Positions 1 through 8,936 of a DNA stretch of 64,000 nt are shown piece after piece. The translations under genes were made by a program, and so were the position numbers. The notes beneath the pieces were generated by a model. That model ran no database searches. It had not been told where the DNA came from and was given only the letters and a program-made list of their open reading frames with translations. Positions within the stretch are counted from its first letter, which is position 1; every line of letters begins with the position of its first letter. Location of the stretch: the NCBI RefSeq assembly GCF_005116675.2, contig NZ_CP050699.1:62001-126000 (forward strand). The letters are read 5' to 3'. This DNA is from Desulfosediminicola ganghwensis (lineage in GTDB: Bacteria; Desulfobacterota; Desulfobulbia; Desulfobulbales; Desulfocapsaceae).

Positions 1-2
1 TT

Positions 3-1148
3 CTTTTTGGCCCAGGCAAGCTCAATGAACTCGCAAACGAGCAACTGCCAGGAAAAAAGGCACTGGTCGTAATTTCCGGCGGCACTTCCATGAAGGCCAA
101 TGGGTATCTCGACAGAGTGGTCAGCCTGCTCGGCACGCAACAGGTTGAAGCTGTCGTTTTCGATAGAATTCTGCCCAATCCAATAAAACAGCACGTCATG
201 GAGGGAGCGGCGATCGCCCGCGAAAAAGGTTGTGACTTTGTCATTGGTCTTGGCGGCGGCAGCAGCATCGACAGCGCCAAGTCCATTGCCGTAATGGCCA
301 AAAACCCTGGCGACTACTGGGATTATATTGGTGGTGGCACCGGTAAAGGCCAACCTGTTGAAGGTGGTGTGCTGCCTATCGTCGCCATCACCACCACCGC
401 AGGCACCGGCACCGAAGCCGATCCCTGGACCGTAATCACCCACGAGGAGCGCAACGAAAAGATTGGCTTCGGCACCCCCGAAACTTTTCCGGTACTCTCC
501 GTGGTCGATCCTGAGTTGATGCTGACAGTCCCGCCCGAGCTTACAGCCTACCAGGGCTTTGACGCCTTTTTCCACGCAGCTGAAGGGGTTATCGCCAACA
601 TTGCCACACCGGTGAGCGATATTTACGCGCTGAAATCAATTGAACTGCTGAACACTTCACTCCCGGCTGCAGTGGCAAATGGTCAGGACCTGGAAGCGAG
701 AACCAACGTCGCCCTGGCCAATACCCTCTCGGGTTTCGTGGAATCCACCTCTTCCTGCACCTCAGAGCACTCTCTGGAACACGCTTTAAGTGCCTACTAC
801 CCCAAACTGCCACATGGAGCCGGACTCATCATGCTGAGCCAGGCCTATTTCACCTTCTTTGCCGATAAGGCACCAGAGAGGCTGACCCTGATGGCTCAAG
901 CCATGGGTAAAGATGTGAACAGTGTTGAGCCTGAGCGTCAGCCACTGCTGTTTATAGAGGCCCTGGCAGAGCTGCAGAAGAAATGCGGAGTGGACAACCT
1001 GAAGATGTCTGACTACGGAATCAGCGAGGAAGATATCCCCAAGTTAGCGCAAAACGCTTTCGATACCATGGGATTTCTGTTCACTCTTGATAGATATGAA
1101 ATGACGCTGGATGACGCCATATCCATAATCAGGAAGGCGTATAAGTAA
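3..1148 (+). CDS. Iron-dependent alcohol dehydrogenase, 5' partial
   Basis: NAD(P)-linked group III (iron-containing) alcohol dehydrogenase, cut by the window edge. The reading frame is open from base 3 and already encodes family sequence before the first ATG at 90 (FGPGKLNEL, then KKALVVISGGTSMK), so the real start lies upstream of the window. Visible motifs are the dinucleotide-binding GLGGGSSIDSAKS, the TTAGTGTEAD segment, and the metal ligands Asp and His in GFDAFFHAAEG plus two further His in SLEHALS and KLPHGAGL. The length suggests a full-length protein of about 380 residues. It is convergent with the ynjF-like gene and separated from it by 94 bp. Substrate (butanol, ethanol, lactaldehyde or other) cannot be read from the sequence. 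Confidence 0.9.
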   Translation, partial: LFGPGKLNELANEQLPGKKALVVISGGTSMKANGYLDRVVSLLGTQQVEAVVFDRILPNPIKQHVMEGAAIAREKGCDFVIGLGGGSSIDSAKSIAVMAKNPGDYWDYIGGGTGKGQPVEGGVLPIVAITTTAGTGTEADPWTVITHEERNEKIGFGTPETFPVLSVVDPELMLTVPPELTAYQGFDAFFHAAEGVIANIATPVSDIYALKSIELLNTSLPAAVANGQDLEARTNVALANTLSGFVESTSSCTSEHSLEHALSAYYPKLPHGAGLIMLSQAYFTFFADKAPERLTLMAQAMGKDVNSVEPERQPLLFIEALAELQKKCGVDNLKMSDYGISEEDIPKLAQNAFDTMGFLFTLDRYEMTLDDAISIIRKAYK

Positions 1149-1154
1149 TCCGTG

Positions 1155-1215
1155 GGACGTTGGAAGTACACGTTATCTGTTACTTGAGGTGACTACACAA
1201 TTACTTCCAACGTCC
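1155..1215. repeat. 14-bp inverted repeat between convergent genes
   Basis: GGACGTTGGAAGTA at 1155-1168 is repeated as its exact reverse complement at 1202-1215, with a 33-nt loop. It sits just after the alcohol dehydrogenase stop and before the 3' end of the ynjF-like gene. There is no T tract, so it is a hairpin-forming repeat rather than a convincing intrinsic terminator. Its arms resemble the GACGTTGGAAGT/GTGAGAAGTG filler repeats seen in other gaps of this window. Confidence 0.5.
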
Positions 1216-1242
1216 AACTTCATGCCTCCAACGCCTTCCACC

Positions 1243-1872
1243 TCACTCCTCACCGTATCCCTCCGATTCTGACAGCGTCTTATACCCACCCCACACCCGG
1301 GTTGCCGTGGTCAAGAAACAGAGTACGGCAAAACACCAGGCCATGGTCGGAAATGCGGCCGGGAACAGACAGATCGCCACAAAAAAGAGGATTGTCTCAG
1401 TACCCTCGGCGAGACCTCCCAGATAGTAAAAACCTTTATGGGGGTAGGTAATATTTACCAGTCCCCTACGCTCAGCCATGATGGCGTAGGCCAGAAAGCT
1501 CGCCCCCGTTCCGACAAAAGAAAAGATCAGTACGGCTGCCGGCAGGCCATTGACCGCGGGATCGGCCAGGCCAAAGCCGACGACTACCCCGGAATAGAAG
1601 ATAAAATCGAGCACAATATCAAGGAATCCGCCCGCGTCGGTGGTGACCTTGATACGAGCCAGTGCCCCGTCCAACCCATCTGCGATTCTATTGATCAGGA
1701 TTAAAGCAAGTGCTGTCAGATACCAGCCCATTGCCAGGGCCGGGATGGCCAGCATACCAACCAGAAAGCCAGCCAGGGTTACCTGATCTGCAGAGACACC
1801 TCGTTTATTGAGCCACTTTGCTCCGCACTCCAGTCCGCCCTTAAGCCAACCAGTAGTCCAGCGATCAAGCAT
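1243..1872 (-). CDS. ynjF: CDP-alcohol phosphatidyltransferase, YnjF-like
   Basis: Integral membrane enzyme of the CDP-alcohol phosphatidyltransferase family, which transfers a phosphatidyl (or other phospho-) group from a CDP-activated donor to an alcohol. The signature is present: D65xxD68-G69xxA72-R73, then G81xxxD85xxxD89, and several hydrophobic spans follow. At 209 residues it matches E. coli YnjF in length. It overlaps the upstream ABC ATPase gene by 8 bp and is the last gene of an operon ordered ynjB-ynjC-ynjD-ynjF, as in E. coli except that ynjE is absent. The natural alcohol acceptor is not known for YnjF. The family call is secure; the symbol rests on synteny. Confidence 0.85.
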   Translation of the reverse strand: MLDRWTTGWLKGGLECGAKWLNKRGVSADQVTLAGFLVGMLAIPALAMGWYLTALALILINRIADGLDGALARIKVTTDAGGFLDIVLDFIFYSGVVVGFGLADPAVNGLPAAVLIFSFVGTGASFLAYAIMAERRGLVNITYPHKGFYYLGGLAEGTETILFFVAICLFPAAFPTMAWCFAVLCFLTTATRVWGGYKTLSESEGYGEE

Positions 1873-2521
1873 TCATATCTCCTGCCAGTTGTGGATTTTG
1901 GCGTAATTCAATCACCGCACCACCACAACTATCCTCAAAATCATGAGTCACCAGAAGGGCCGGGATAGCCAGAAAAGCAATCTGCTCGTGCACAAACTCC
2001 CTGAAGCTTGCCCGCAGTGGTTTATCGAGCTTTGAAAATGGTTCATCAAAAAGAACAGCCTCCGGCTTGGCCAAAAGTGTTCGAAGCAGACTCACCCTTG
2101 CCTTCTGTCCACCCGAAAGGGTCGCCACATCACGCCGGATAAACTCTTCAAGTCCGGCCCGTTTTAGATTGTGCACGATAATTTCCTCCCGCTCAGTCCG
2201 TGACAGGCCCTGGGGTAAACCAAAGGCCAGGTTGCCGAACACATCAAGATGGGGGAACAACAGATCGTCCTGGAAAAGGATACCGACCCGGCGCTTTTCC
2301 ATGGGCATATCATTCAATCTTCTACCATTTAAAAAGATATCACCGACAATTTTAAAACCGTGTACCAGATTACCGGCAACGGCGCCAAGGAGAGTTGATT
2401 TACCGCAACCACTCGGCCCCATGATGGTGGTAATCTCTCCTGCACCGATGCTCACGTTAACCGGTGCAAAAAGCTGCTCCCCTTTATGATGAACCTGTAC
2501 CTCATCCAAACGTAAAGTCAT
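1865..2521 (-). CDS. ynjD: ABC transporter ATPase, YnjD-like
   Basis: Cytoplasmic ATPase of the YnjBCD importer. Walker [10 protein letters not shown] is at residues 35-43, the signature LSGGQ near 135-139, Walker B AVLFDEP near 155-161 and the switch His in VTHDF near 193. An upstream in-frame ATG exists at 2527, but the start at 2521 is preferred because the AAGGGGA ribosome site lies about 7 bases before it and its A overlaps the permease stop (TGATG), which suggests translational coupling. The downstream ynjF-like gene overlaps its end. The closest functional analogues are thiamine- and Fe3+-type importers, but the substrate of YnjBCD is unknown. Confidence 0.9.
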   Translation of the reverse strand: MTLRLDEVQVHHKGEQLFAPVNVSIGAGEITTIMGPSGCGKSTLLGAVAGNLVHGFKIVGDIFLNGRRLNDMPMEKRRVGILFQDDLLFPHLDVFGNLAFGLPQGLSRTEREEIIVHNLKRAGLEEFIRRDVATLSGGQKARVSLLRTLLAKPEAVLFDEPFSKLDKPLRASFREFVHEQIAFLAIPALLVTHDFEDSCGGAVIELRQNPQLAGDMNA

Positions 2522-4269
2522 CACCATTCCCCTTTTTCATTCTGCATCGCACGTCTGTTACGAAAGGCCCAGGCAGGCAGAAAAATTGCCAGGGTGTACA
2601 TCAGCATCGGCAACAAAAACTGACAGAGCGCATAGACCGCCACAACCCTTCGATCCGACCCACCGGCAAGGCTAACTGTCTCGGTGGTAATGGTCATAAA
2701 CCGGCCCGCTCCAAGATACATCGTCGGCAAATATTGAGCCACACTTACCGCGAAACCGGTTGCTAACGCAAAAACAATCGGCTTGGCCAGCATCACCAGT
2801 TTGACCCTGAAAAAGCTACGTAGCGGTGAACCGGATAAACTCACCGCCACCTGGGTATAACGATTGTCAAAACCTCTATAAACACCAGAAAGCGTAAGAA
2901 AGACATATGGCAGAACAAAAATAAGATGAACTCCCACCATGCTCAGCCAGGTTCCCTCAACACCAAACAAGACCGCAATGGTCTGGATACCGAACAGGAA
3001 TGCAATCTGTGGCACCAACAAAGGCAGATAGACCAGCCACATGACCTTCTGGCTATCCGCCCTACGCCCTTTTCGTGCCAGCTCAATCTCATTTTCGAGA
3101 CAACCTATTACCAGCACTACTGCAATGAGAGTTGCCAACACCCCGACCACAAGAGCAATCCATACCGGCTCAGCAGTCTGGGACACTCCACGGGCCCAGA
3201 ACCTGAGACTGTAGACCCCGGGCAACGACTCAGGAAATCGCCAGCTCCGCGTAAAAGACCAGAGAACAAGCACCAGAAATGAAAGCAGACTGACCAGTAA
3301 CAGCAGGGCAGAGCTGAAATATGCGGTCGCTCCCGACAAACCGAATCGCTCAGAGATTGAACTGCGGCTGCCATCAATGAGCCTGTCCCTGCTCAAACGA
3401 TAGATAATCTTTTCGGCCAGCAGAAAAACGGCGATTGCCGCCATCACCAGCAAAAAAAGCCAGGTCGCACCCGCGGCCCCCAACAGACGATACCCCACGT
3501 CTGAATCATTAAACCAACGATCCACCAGGACCGATAACGTCGGCGGTAGATTCGGCCCCAGAATCAAGGCCACATCCACAACACTTAAAGAATAGGCAAG
3601 CACTGCTAAAACCGGCAATCGCAGATGAGGGTAAAGTTGCGGCAGTACCAACCGGGTCCAGATACGGGACCTGGAGTAGCCGAGACTGTGGCCGACCCAG
3701 AGTGTTCTGCGGATATCCAACTGATTGAGACCGCTGAGGCACATTAAGAGTAAAAAAGGAATTTCCTTGAAAGCAAGGGCCAAAGTCAGGCTGATTCCGT
3801 ATGCATCCTTCACGGTTGCCCAGCCCGGCGGCACCTCAAACCCTGTTAACTCTGGTGAGATAATCCGCACCAGCCAACCGCTTGGCGCAATCAGGAAGCC
3901 GAAACCGATAGCAAAGGCCGCATGGGGCATAGCCAGAAGGACAGCCAGTGACCGTTCAAGAAGGCGCCAGAGAGCAGATCCGTAAATCTGGGTGGTGATG
4001 AGCAGAGAAAGCCCAAGGGCAATCAGGGTCGCACCAAGGCCGGTCGTGATAGTGTGAAAGGTTGCGGATGAAAAGCCGGGCTCACGAAAGAGTGTGAAAA
4101 AAACCGATACATTCAGATCATACGCCCCGATTGCCGGTAAGTAACCGAGCGCTGGTAACCAGGTGCCGGCCAGACCAATCAGGATGGGGATACAAAAAGC
4201 CGACAGGGTCAGAATGGGAAAAAGCGCCAGTCTACTCCCTGGTCCGGTAGGTTTATCCACAGAACTCAT
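2521..4269 (-). CDS. ynjC: ABC transporter permease (two fused domains), YnjC-like
   Basis: Inner-membrane permease of 582 residues with two consecutive binding-protein-dependent permease domains in one chain, the arrangement of YnjC, ThiP and FbpB. Each half has about six hydrophobic spans and an EAA-like cytoplasmic loop: HSLGYSRSRIWTRLVLPQL near residues 194-212 and a second, SLSGSPLRSFFRVKLVMLAK, near 500. The two halves would line the channel by themselves, with two copies of the ATPase. Stop and start overlap with the ATPase gene. A weak ribosome site (TGAGG) lies about 11 bases before the ATG. Confidence 0.9.
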   Translation of the reverse strand: MSSVDKPTGPGSRLALFPILTLSAFCIPILIGLAGTWLPALGYLPAIGAYDLNVSVFFTLFREPGFSSATFHTITTGLGATLIALGLSLLITTQIYGSALWRLLERSLAVLLAMPHAAFAIGFGFLIAPSGWLVRIISPELTGFEVPPGWATVKDAYGISLTLALAFKEIPFLLLMCLSGLNQLDIRRTLWVGHSLGYSRSRIWTRLVLPQLYPHLRLPVLAVLAYSLSVVDVALILGPNLPPTLSVLVDRWFNDSDVGYRLLGAAGATWLFLLVMAAIAVFLLAEKIIYRLSRDRLIDGSRSSISERFGLSGATAYFSSALLLLVSLLSFLVLVLWSFTRSWRFPESLPGVYSLRFWARGVSQTAEPVWIALVVGVLATLIAVVLVIGCLENEIELARKGRRADSQKVMWLVYLPLLVPQIAFLFGIQTIAVLFGVEGTWLSMVGVHLIFVLPYVFLTLSGVYRGFDNRYTQVAVSLSGSPLRSFFRVKLVMLAKPIVFALATGFAVSVAQYLPTMYLGAGRFMTITTETVSLAGGSDRRVVAVYALCQFLLPMLMYTLAIFLPAWAFRNRRAMQNEKGEW

Positions 4270-4427
4270 CGATAATTACGCCTCAGGAGTCTGGTGGAGA
4301 AGAACATTTTTTTGTTCAGGTCCTGATTTCGGGTTACAGCTGAGCTGAGCCATTCAGTTGATATCACCAGCATCAATTTTCAACCAGCAAAGTCGAACAT
4401 GGCCCAGGAGGTTATGCCTGCAGAGGC

Positions 4428-5639
4428 CTACTTCCGGTAGCGGGCAAGCCAGGTCGTCTCCAACGCCTCAACCCAGGACGCATGGGGTTCCAGGCGAACT
4501 TTGCCAAGCTCCTGCGGGCTCAAGGTTGCAACACCTGCCTCAATATTGTCAAAAAGCTGTTTCTGCTCCGGTGTCAGCTTGCCCATGGCCAGAACGGTAG
4601 GATCACCCCAGATAGCCGGGTCCGCTTTTCTCGCCTGGGCTTCAGGCGACATCAGAAAATCTGCGAAGACCATGGCGCCCTCTTTGGCAGATGAGTTGAA
4701 GACCACCGCCAGGAAATGGCTATTTCCGATGGTGCCGCCCTCATGCACATAGGTCCGGATACTCTCCGGCAATTCACCGCTGGCGATGGCATTGCTGGCA
4801 TCATTTGGGTTGAAGCTGAGGGAAATGAATATCTCACCGTCACTCAGCAGCTGCTTCATCTCAGGAGCACCATTGGCAAAAGTTCTGCCACTCCGCCACA
4901 TTACCGGGTGCAATTCATCCAGAAACGCCCAAAGCGGCGCGGTAATTTTTTCGAAATCGACCGCATCCACAGGTTTTTTCAGCAACTCAGGATTTTCAAC
5001 GAGTTCCAGCAGAGCCTGCTTCAAAAAGGTTGTGCCGTGAAATTCGGGCGGAGCCGGATAGGTCACCCGGCCAGGATGGGTTTTAGCGTAAGCAAGCAGC
5101 TCCTGCATGTTAGCCGGTGGATTCGTTACATGAGCGGTGTCATACATGAACACCAGCTGAGCCATTCCCCAGGGTGCTTCAAGGTTTTCTACAGCAATGG
5201 TGAAATCATATACAGTTGTTGGTTTTTTCTCAGTATCTACAAGCTGATAGGAGGGAAGTTTATGGGTAAATGGCGGACCAAGCAGGCCCTGTTCTTTCAT
5301 GGCCCGAAAGTTTTCACCATTAATCCAGACCAGATCGACTGTGCCGCCGCTGGTTCGTCCGGCGCTTTTCTCTGCCAGGATGCGGCCGACCACATCACCT
5401 ATATCGGTGACCTTCACGTGTTTGACCGTCACGCCATATCTCTTCTCGACTTCAGCCGAAGCCCAGCGTATGTACTCGTTTATAACCTCGGAGCCGCCCC
5501 AGCCATTATAGTAAACAGTCTGCCCCTTTGCTTTGGCGACGATAGACTGCCACTCACTATTTTCTGTTTCCGCCTGCAACGGGTTGACCAGCACCAGCAT
5601 TGCAAGCAGTACAGCTCCTACAAATCTACCCAGCTTCAT
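4428..5639 (-). CDS. ynjB: ABC transporter substrate-binding protein, YnjB-like
   Basis: Periplasmic binding protein of 403 residues feeding YnjCD. The frame is open ten codons further upstream, but the ATG at 5639 follows an AAGGGGGAAG ribosome site and begins a classic signal peptide (MKLGRFVGAVLLAMLVLVNP, cleavage after QAE or nearby). The mature part has the iron/thiamine/polyamine-type two-lobed fold pattern, with motifs such as VYYNGWGGSEVINEY near its start and APWGMAQLVFMYD in the middle, as in E. coli YnjB. It is the first gene of the operon; a 158-bp gap without a clear terminator separates it from ynjC. The ligand is not established in any organism to my knowledge. Confidence 0.88.
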   Translation of the reverse strand: MKLGRFVGAVLLAMLVLVNPLQAETENSEWQSIVAKAKGQTVYYNGWGGSEVINEYIRWASAEVEKRYGVTVKHVKVTDIGDVVGRILAEKSAGRTSGGTVDLVWINGENFRAMKEQGLLGPPFTHKLPSYQLVDTEKKPTTVYDFTIAVENLEAPWGMAQLVFMYDTAHVTNPPANMQELLAYAKTHPGRVTYPAPPEFHGTTFLKQALLELVENPELLKKPVDAVDFEKITAPLWAFLDELHPVMWRSGRTFANGAPEMKQLLSDGEIFISLSFNPNDASNAIASGELPESIRTYVHEGGTIGNSHFLAVVFNSSAKEGAMVFADFLMSPEAQARKADPAIWGDPTVLAMGKLTPEQKQLFDNIEAGVATLSPQELGKVRLEPHASWVEALETTWLARYRK

Positions 5640-5714
5640 TCTTCCCCCTTGTATGATAGTCGGCGGCAATGCCCCCCTGGATTCAAAGCGAGTTTGTGTA
5701 AGATTTTTGAGAAA

Positions 5715-7406
5715 TTAATAAACCTCGGCGAATTTCATTTCCGCTTCGGTTGTGCCGATCAGGATAAGTTCATCTCCATCACGGAGTGGTAAGGTCGGGT
5801 CAGGCCCCACCAGCAGATCCCCATCTGATTTGATGGCGACAACCGAGCAACCGGTAAGAGGCCTGATCCTGCTCTCGACCAAGGTCTTGTCCACCAGTTT
5901 TCCAGGTACAGGCAGGCTGAAGATATTGAGTCCCTCAGTAAACATGGAAACCTCGTCTGTCTTCAGCGAATTGATAACGGCGTTTGCGCCCATGGACGCG
6001 TAAGAAAGTACCAGATCCGCTCCGGCCATGTGCAGTTTCGGAACGTTACGCTCATTCGTGGATCGACAGATGAGCTGTACATCCGGTCGTAGCTGGCGGC
6101 AGTAGAAGCTGAGATAAATATTCATCGCATCATTATGTGTCGTCACGATAACAGCGCGAGCTTTATCGATGCCAGCCTCCTTCAGAATGTTGAAATCCGC
6201 AGCATCCCCCATGATGAACTTCTCGTCGCTTGAAGCGACGGCTGCCCGTTTTTCAATGATCCTGTAAGGAATATTATGCTGTTCCAGTACCTCTGCAGAA
6301 GCGAGCCCGACCCGGCCGCCACCGAGAATAAGGACGGGTGCGTCTTCGTCAAAGCCGGTTTCGACAGCCACATAGAGCTTTTCAAAATTTCGCAGCTGTT
6401 CTTTGGTACCGGCCAGTAAAAGCAGAGTGCTGTCAACGATCCTGGCATCCGGGTGGGGAGCGTCGAAACGCCCTTTATCCCATAGACCAATGATGGTGGT
6501 TCCGGTGCGTTGTCGGAGGTCTACATCAATAATCGCCTTACCGGCAAGACTCGTTCGTTTTGCCGAAATCTCCGCAATATACAGTTCATCGAAATTACTA
6601 ATAATTGTCGTAGCACTACCAAGGCCCACCGTCCGCTCGGCAAGTGCAAAACCCAACATCTTCATAAACTGAAAGACATGGGTATTGCCGGGATAGTTCA
6701 AAATATCCAGAGAATGATCCCGGTCTGCGGAAGTCACAATGGGCACACTCTTGCTGATCTCGCGCACGGTAAATGCGATATTTGTGTTCATCAGATCATC
6801 ATTGGTGGCCACAACCATCGCCGCATCGTGAATGCGGAGTTTTTTGAAAGTCTCAGGATCGTCAGGTTCCCCGACCACCACCTTGTAGCCGGCATCATGA
6901 AGTTCGCCACCCTGCTGCTGGTCGGCTGCGATCACCACATACTCATAATTTCTGCGCGAAAGTTTTTCGATCAGTTTTTGGGTAATAGGCTCCAAGGTGG
7001 TTATGATCACGTGTCCCTTGGTACCTTCCGGAAGCTCGCGGGGAGTACGGCTTTTGACCTGTGCCTCGAGCCAGGGTTCGTAGAAAAACTGAATAAAGGT
7101 AAACGGCAGCATGATCAGCATACAGATCACACCTGTCACCAACACAAAAATAGTAAAGACCAGCCCGAGATCACTATGGAATGTGATATCGCCGAACCCC
7201 AGGGTGGACATGACGGTGAGAGCCCAATAAAACCCGGTCACCCAGCTGAACTGTCTGCCCTCATAGACCATCAGGACATGGAACATTATACTATAAACAG
7301 TTACCAGGCTGAACAAAAAGCCTAGAAACTTAGCTAGCAGCACCAGATTGCGCTTGGTCGTCTTATTTTGAAAAAAATAGAGGATTTGAGACGGTAAATA
7401 TTTCAT
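5715..7406 (-). CDS. Potassium channel with two RCK (TrkA-N/TrkA-C) modules
   Basis: Ligand-gated K+ channel of 563 residues. TM1 spans about 21-47, the pore helix and filter T68-L-G-F-G-D73 follow, and TM2 spans about 80-108. The cytoplasmic part holds two TrkA-N/TrkA-C units: the first starts near residue 130 (GHVIITTLEPITQKLIEKL) and the second near 345 with a typical nucleotide-binding LILGGGRVGLASAEVL; each is followed by a TrkA-C-like domain, the last ending at the C-terminus. The filter is GFGD rather than GYGD, a common prokaryotic variant. It is probably monocistronic. The first RCK lacks a clean GxGxxG and may not bind NAD(H). Confidence 0.88.
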   Translation of the reverse strand: MKYLPSQILYFFQNKTTKRNLVLLAKFLGFLFSLVTVYSIMFHVLMVYEGRQFSWVTGFYWALTVMSTLGFGDITFHSDLGLVFTIFVLVTGVICMLIMLPFTFIQFFYEPWLEAQVKSRTPRELPEGTKGHVIITTLEPITQKLIEKLSRRNYEYVVIAADQQQGGELHDAGYKVVVGEPDDPETFKKLRIHDAAMVVATNDDLMNTNIAFTVREISKSVPIVTSADRDHSLDILNYPGNTHVFQFMKMLGFALAERTVGLGSATTIISNFDELYIAEISAKRTSLAGKAIIDVDLRQRTGTTIIGLWDKGRFDAPHPDARIVDSTLLLLAGTKEQLRNFEKLYVAVETGFDEDAPVLILGGGRVGLASAEVLEQHNIPYRIIEKRAAVASSDEKFIMGDAADFNILKEAGIDKARAVIVTTHNDAMNIYLSFYCRQLRPDVQLICRSTNERNVPKLHMAGADLVLSYASMGANAVINSLKTDEVSMFTEGLNIFSLPVPGKLVDKTLVESRIRPLTGCSVVAIKSDGDLLVGPDPTLPLRDGDELILIGTTEAEMKFAEVY

Positions 7407-7865
7407 AGCTACTGGTATAATACGTACAAAAGGCTATTTAAAGCGTAGTCAGGGTCAGGGCGATTTCCGCTGACGTAACCCCTCACCTGTTTTCACTTCT
7501 CACCTGCAGACAACCATGCACCTGAACACAAGACAATACCCAGGGTAATCTCCTGTTCAGGCAACAAAAAATCAAACACGGAATCCGGGTAACAAAGTAA
7601 ACCAATTCCAACGAAGTGCAGAAGCTATAATGGAACTAACTAATTATCAATGAAATTTTTCCGATCAAATCCTGTTACACTGCATCAGTTGTTCACCGAG
7701 AGATTTATTTTAAAATTCAATAATTCATTTTATGCCAGCATACCACCCTGTCTGGCGTAACTCGCAAAGATAAACCTGATGATTTATCAACAGCATCTCA
7801 TTACAGTATATAAAACGAGTTGAAAACATTTCTCCCCCCGGAAGCCTTTACATGCGCCAAATGTT
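7407..7865. other. 459-bp AT-rich spacer between divergent genes
   Basis: It separates the K+ channel gene (minus) from the J-domain gene (plus) and must carry both promoters, but I see no convincing -35/-10 pair. TATAAT-like sequence occurs at 7417-7422, very close to the channel ATG. A pyrimidine-rich stretch at 7474-7508 (CCCTCACCTG, then TTCACTTCTCACCTG) belongs to the filler repeats seen in other gaps. No ORF of note, RNA gene or terminator was seen. Confidence 0.5.
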
Positions 7866-8876
7866 ATGTACCTTGCCACTCTTTTTCATGGTGAAGATAT
7901 TCAGTACCAGATTCGCCAGTCTTATCAGGTTGACAATAGTGGGCTGTTTTCTCACCGGATCATCCACGACCTAGGTCGGGAGCCACGCCAATTTATAGAA
8001 CAGCCTTATGACAATGTAATTTTGTTTGATAGCGGGCTCTTCAAGTCCGTCGCAGAGTTCACCGACCGGGACCCTGATCTGTTGCTTGAAAATTTGTTAT
8101 GGAATTTTCTCCCCAGGGGTTACCGCGACAGGCTGGCTCAATTTGACCGCTGCAATGGTGACCCCGGCCCGATGACCGACCAGCAGAGGGCAGCCATCGA
8201 CAGGCAGATCCATATGTTCGACAGACGCCGGATCTATTATCTCTATTACGGTGCGGTCGATCAGAGCAAAATTTTCTCCATGCGCCCACCCGTTTTCAGA
8301 CCGTTGCTTAACCAGAGCAGAGATGAACGGGAGTATGTTTTTGTAGAGATGGAAAAGGCACTGGACCCTGGCGAGTACCGCAATTACATTTATGCCATCC
8401 TCAACCTGCATGTGTATTTTACCGCTTCTTACGCCACGTACATGCCTGAAGCATTGCCCGAGCAGGAAGTTGCCGATTATTTCGTTGAGGCGCTATGCCG
8501 TTTAAACAGCGCTCATTCTTTCTGGCAACACGAACCGAAGCAGACCTGGCTGCACCCGCATCTGGTACGATATATGATAATGTTCTTTGATTACATTCCC
8601 AGGAACAGAAGTTATCAGAATGACTTTATTCGCCAGTTCATGAACGACCATCGCCGCTTCTTCTGGCCCGATCGCACCAAAGATATTGCAGAAGACGAGG
8701 TCGTCAAACTCTATGGACAGTCGTTAAAGTTTCTTAAAGAAATGGCGCCAAAAGAACTCAGCAGACTCTATAGGAAAAAAGCTCTCGAATTGCACCCCGA
8801 TCAGGGTGGCGACCATGACGCTTTCGTGGAGCTCAACCGAATCTATCAGCTCCTGCAGAAATCCGCCCGGAACTGA
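7866..8876 (+). CDS. C-terminal J-domain protein
   Basis: Protein of 336 residues whose last 36 residues look like a shortened J-domain: helix II LYRKKALEL, the Hsp70-activating tripeptide H310-P311-D312 followed by QGGDHDAF, then helix III ELNRIYQLLQK. The first 300 residues match no family I recognise; they are rich in aromatic and charged residues and have no signal peptide or membrane span. The J-domain position suggests a DnaK co-chaperone whose N-terminal region binds a specific client. The ATG at 7866 is the only one in frame after the upstream stop, but its ribosome site is poor. The queF gene begins 60 bp downstream, so the two may be co-transcribed. Confidence 0.7.
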   Translation: MYLATLFHGEDIQYQIRQSYQVDNSGLFSHRIIHDLGREPRQFIEQPYDNVILFDSGLFKSVAEFTDRDPDLLLENLLWNFLPRGYRDRLAQFDRCNGDPGPMTDQQRAAIDRQIHMFDRRRIYYLYYGAVDQSKIFSMRPPVFRPLLNQSRDEREYVFVEMEKALDPGEYRNYIYAILNLHVYFTASYATYMPEALPEQEVADYFVEALCRLNSAHSFWQHEPKQTWLHPHLVRYMIMFFDYIPRNRSYQNDFIRQFMNDHRRFFWPDRTKDIAEDEVVKLYGQSLKFLKEMAPKELSRLYRKKALELHPDQGGDHDAFVELNRIYQLLQKSARN

Positions 8877-8936
8877 TCATCCACTCCAACCAGGAGCGCT
8901 GACGATGAATCGGCGCCCACAATAAAAGAAAAATAC

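Noticed and set aside
4716-5792. 358-codon plus-strand ORF
   Set aside because: It lies fully antisense to the ynjB-like gene, which has a signal peptide, ribosome site and family motifs; the antisense translation resembles no protein.
6510-7325. 271-codon plus-strand ORF
   Set aside because: Antisense to the K+ channel gene; low-complexity His/Gln-rich translation typical of a shadow frame.
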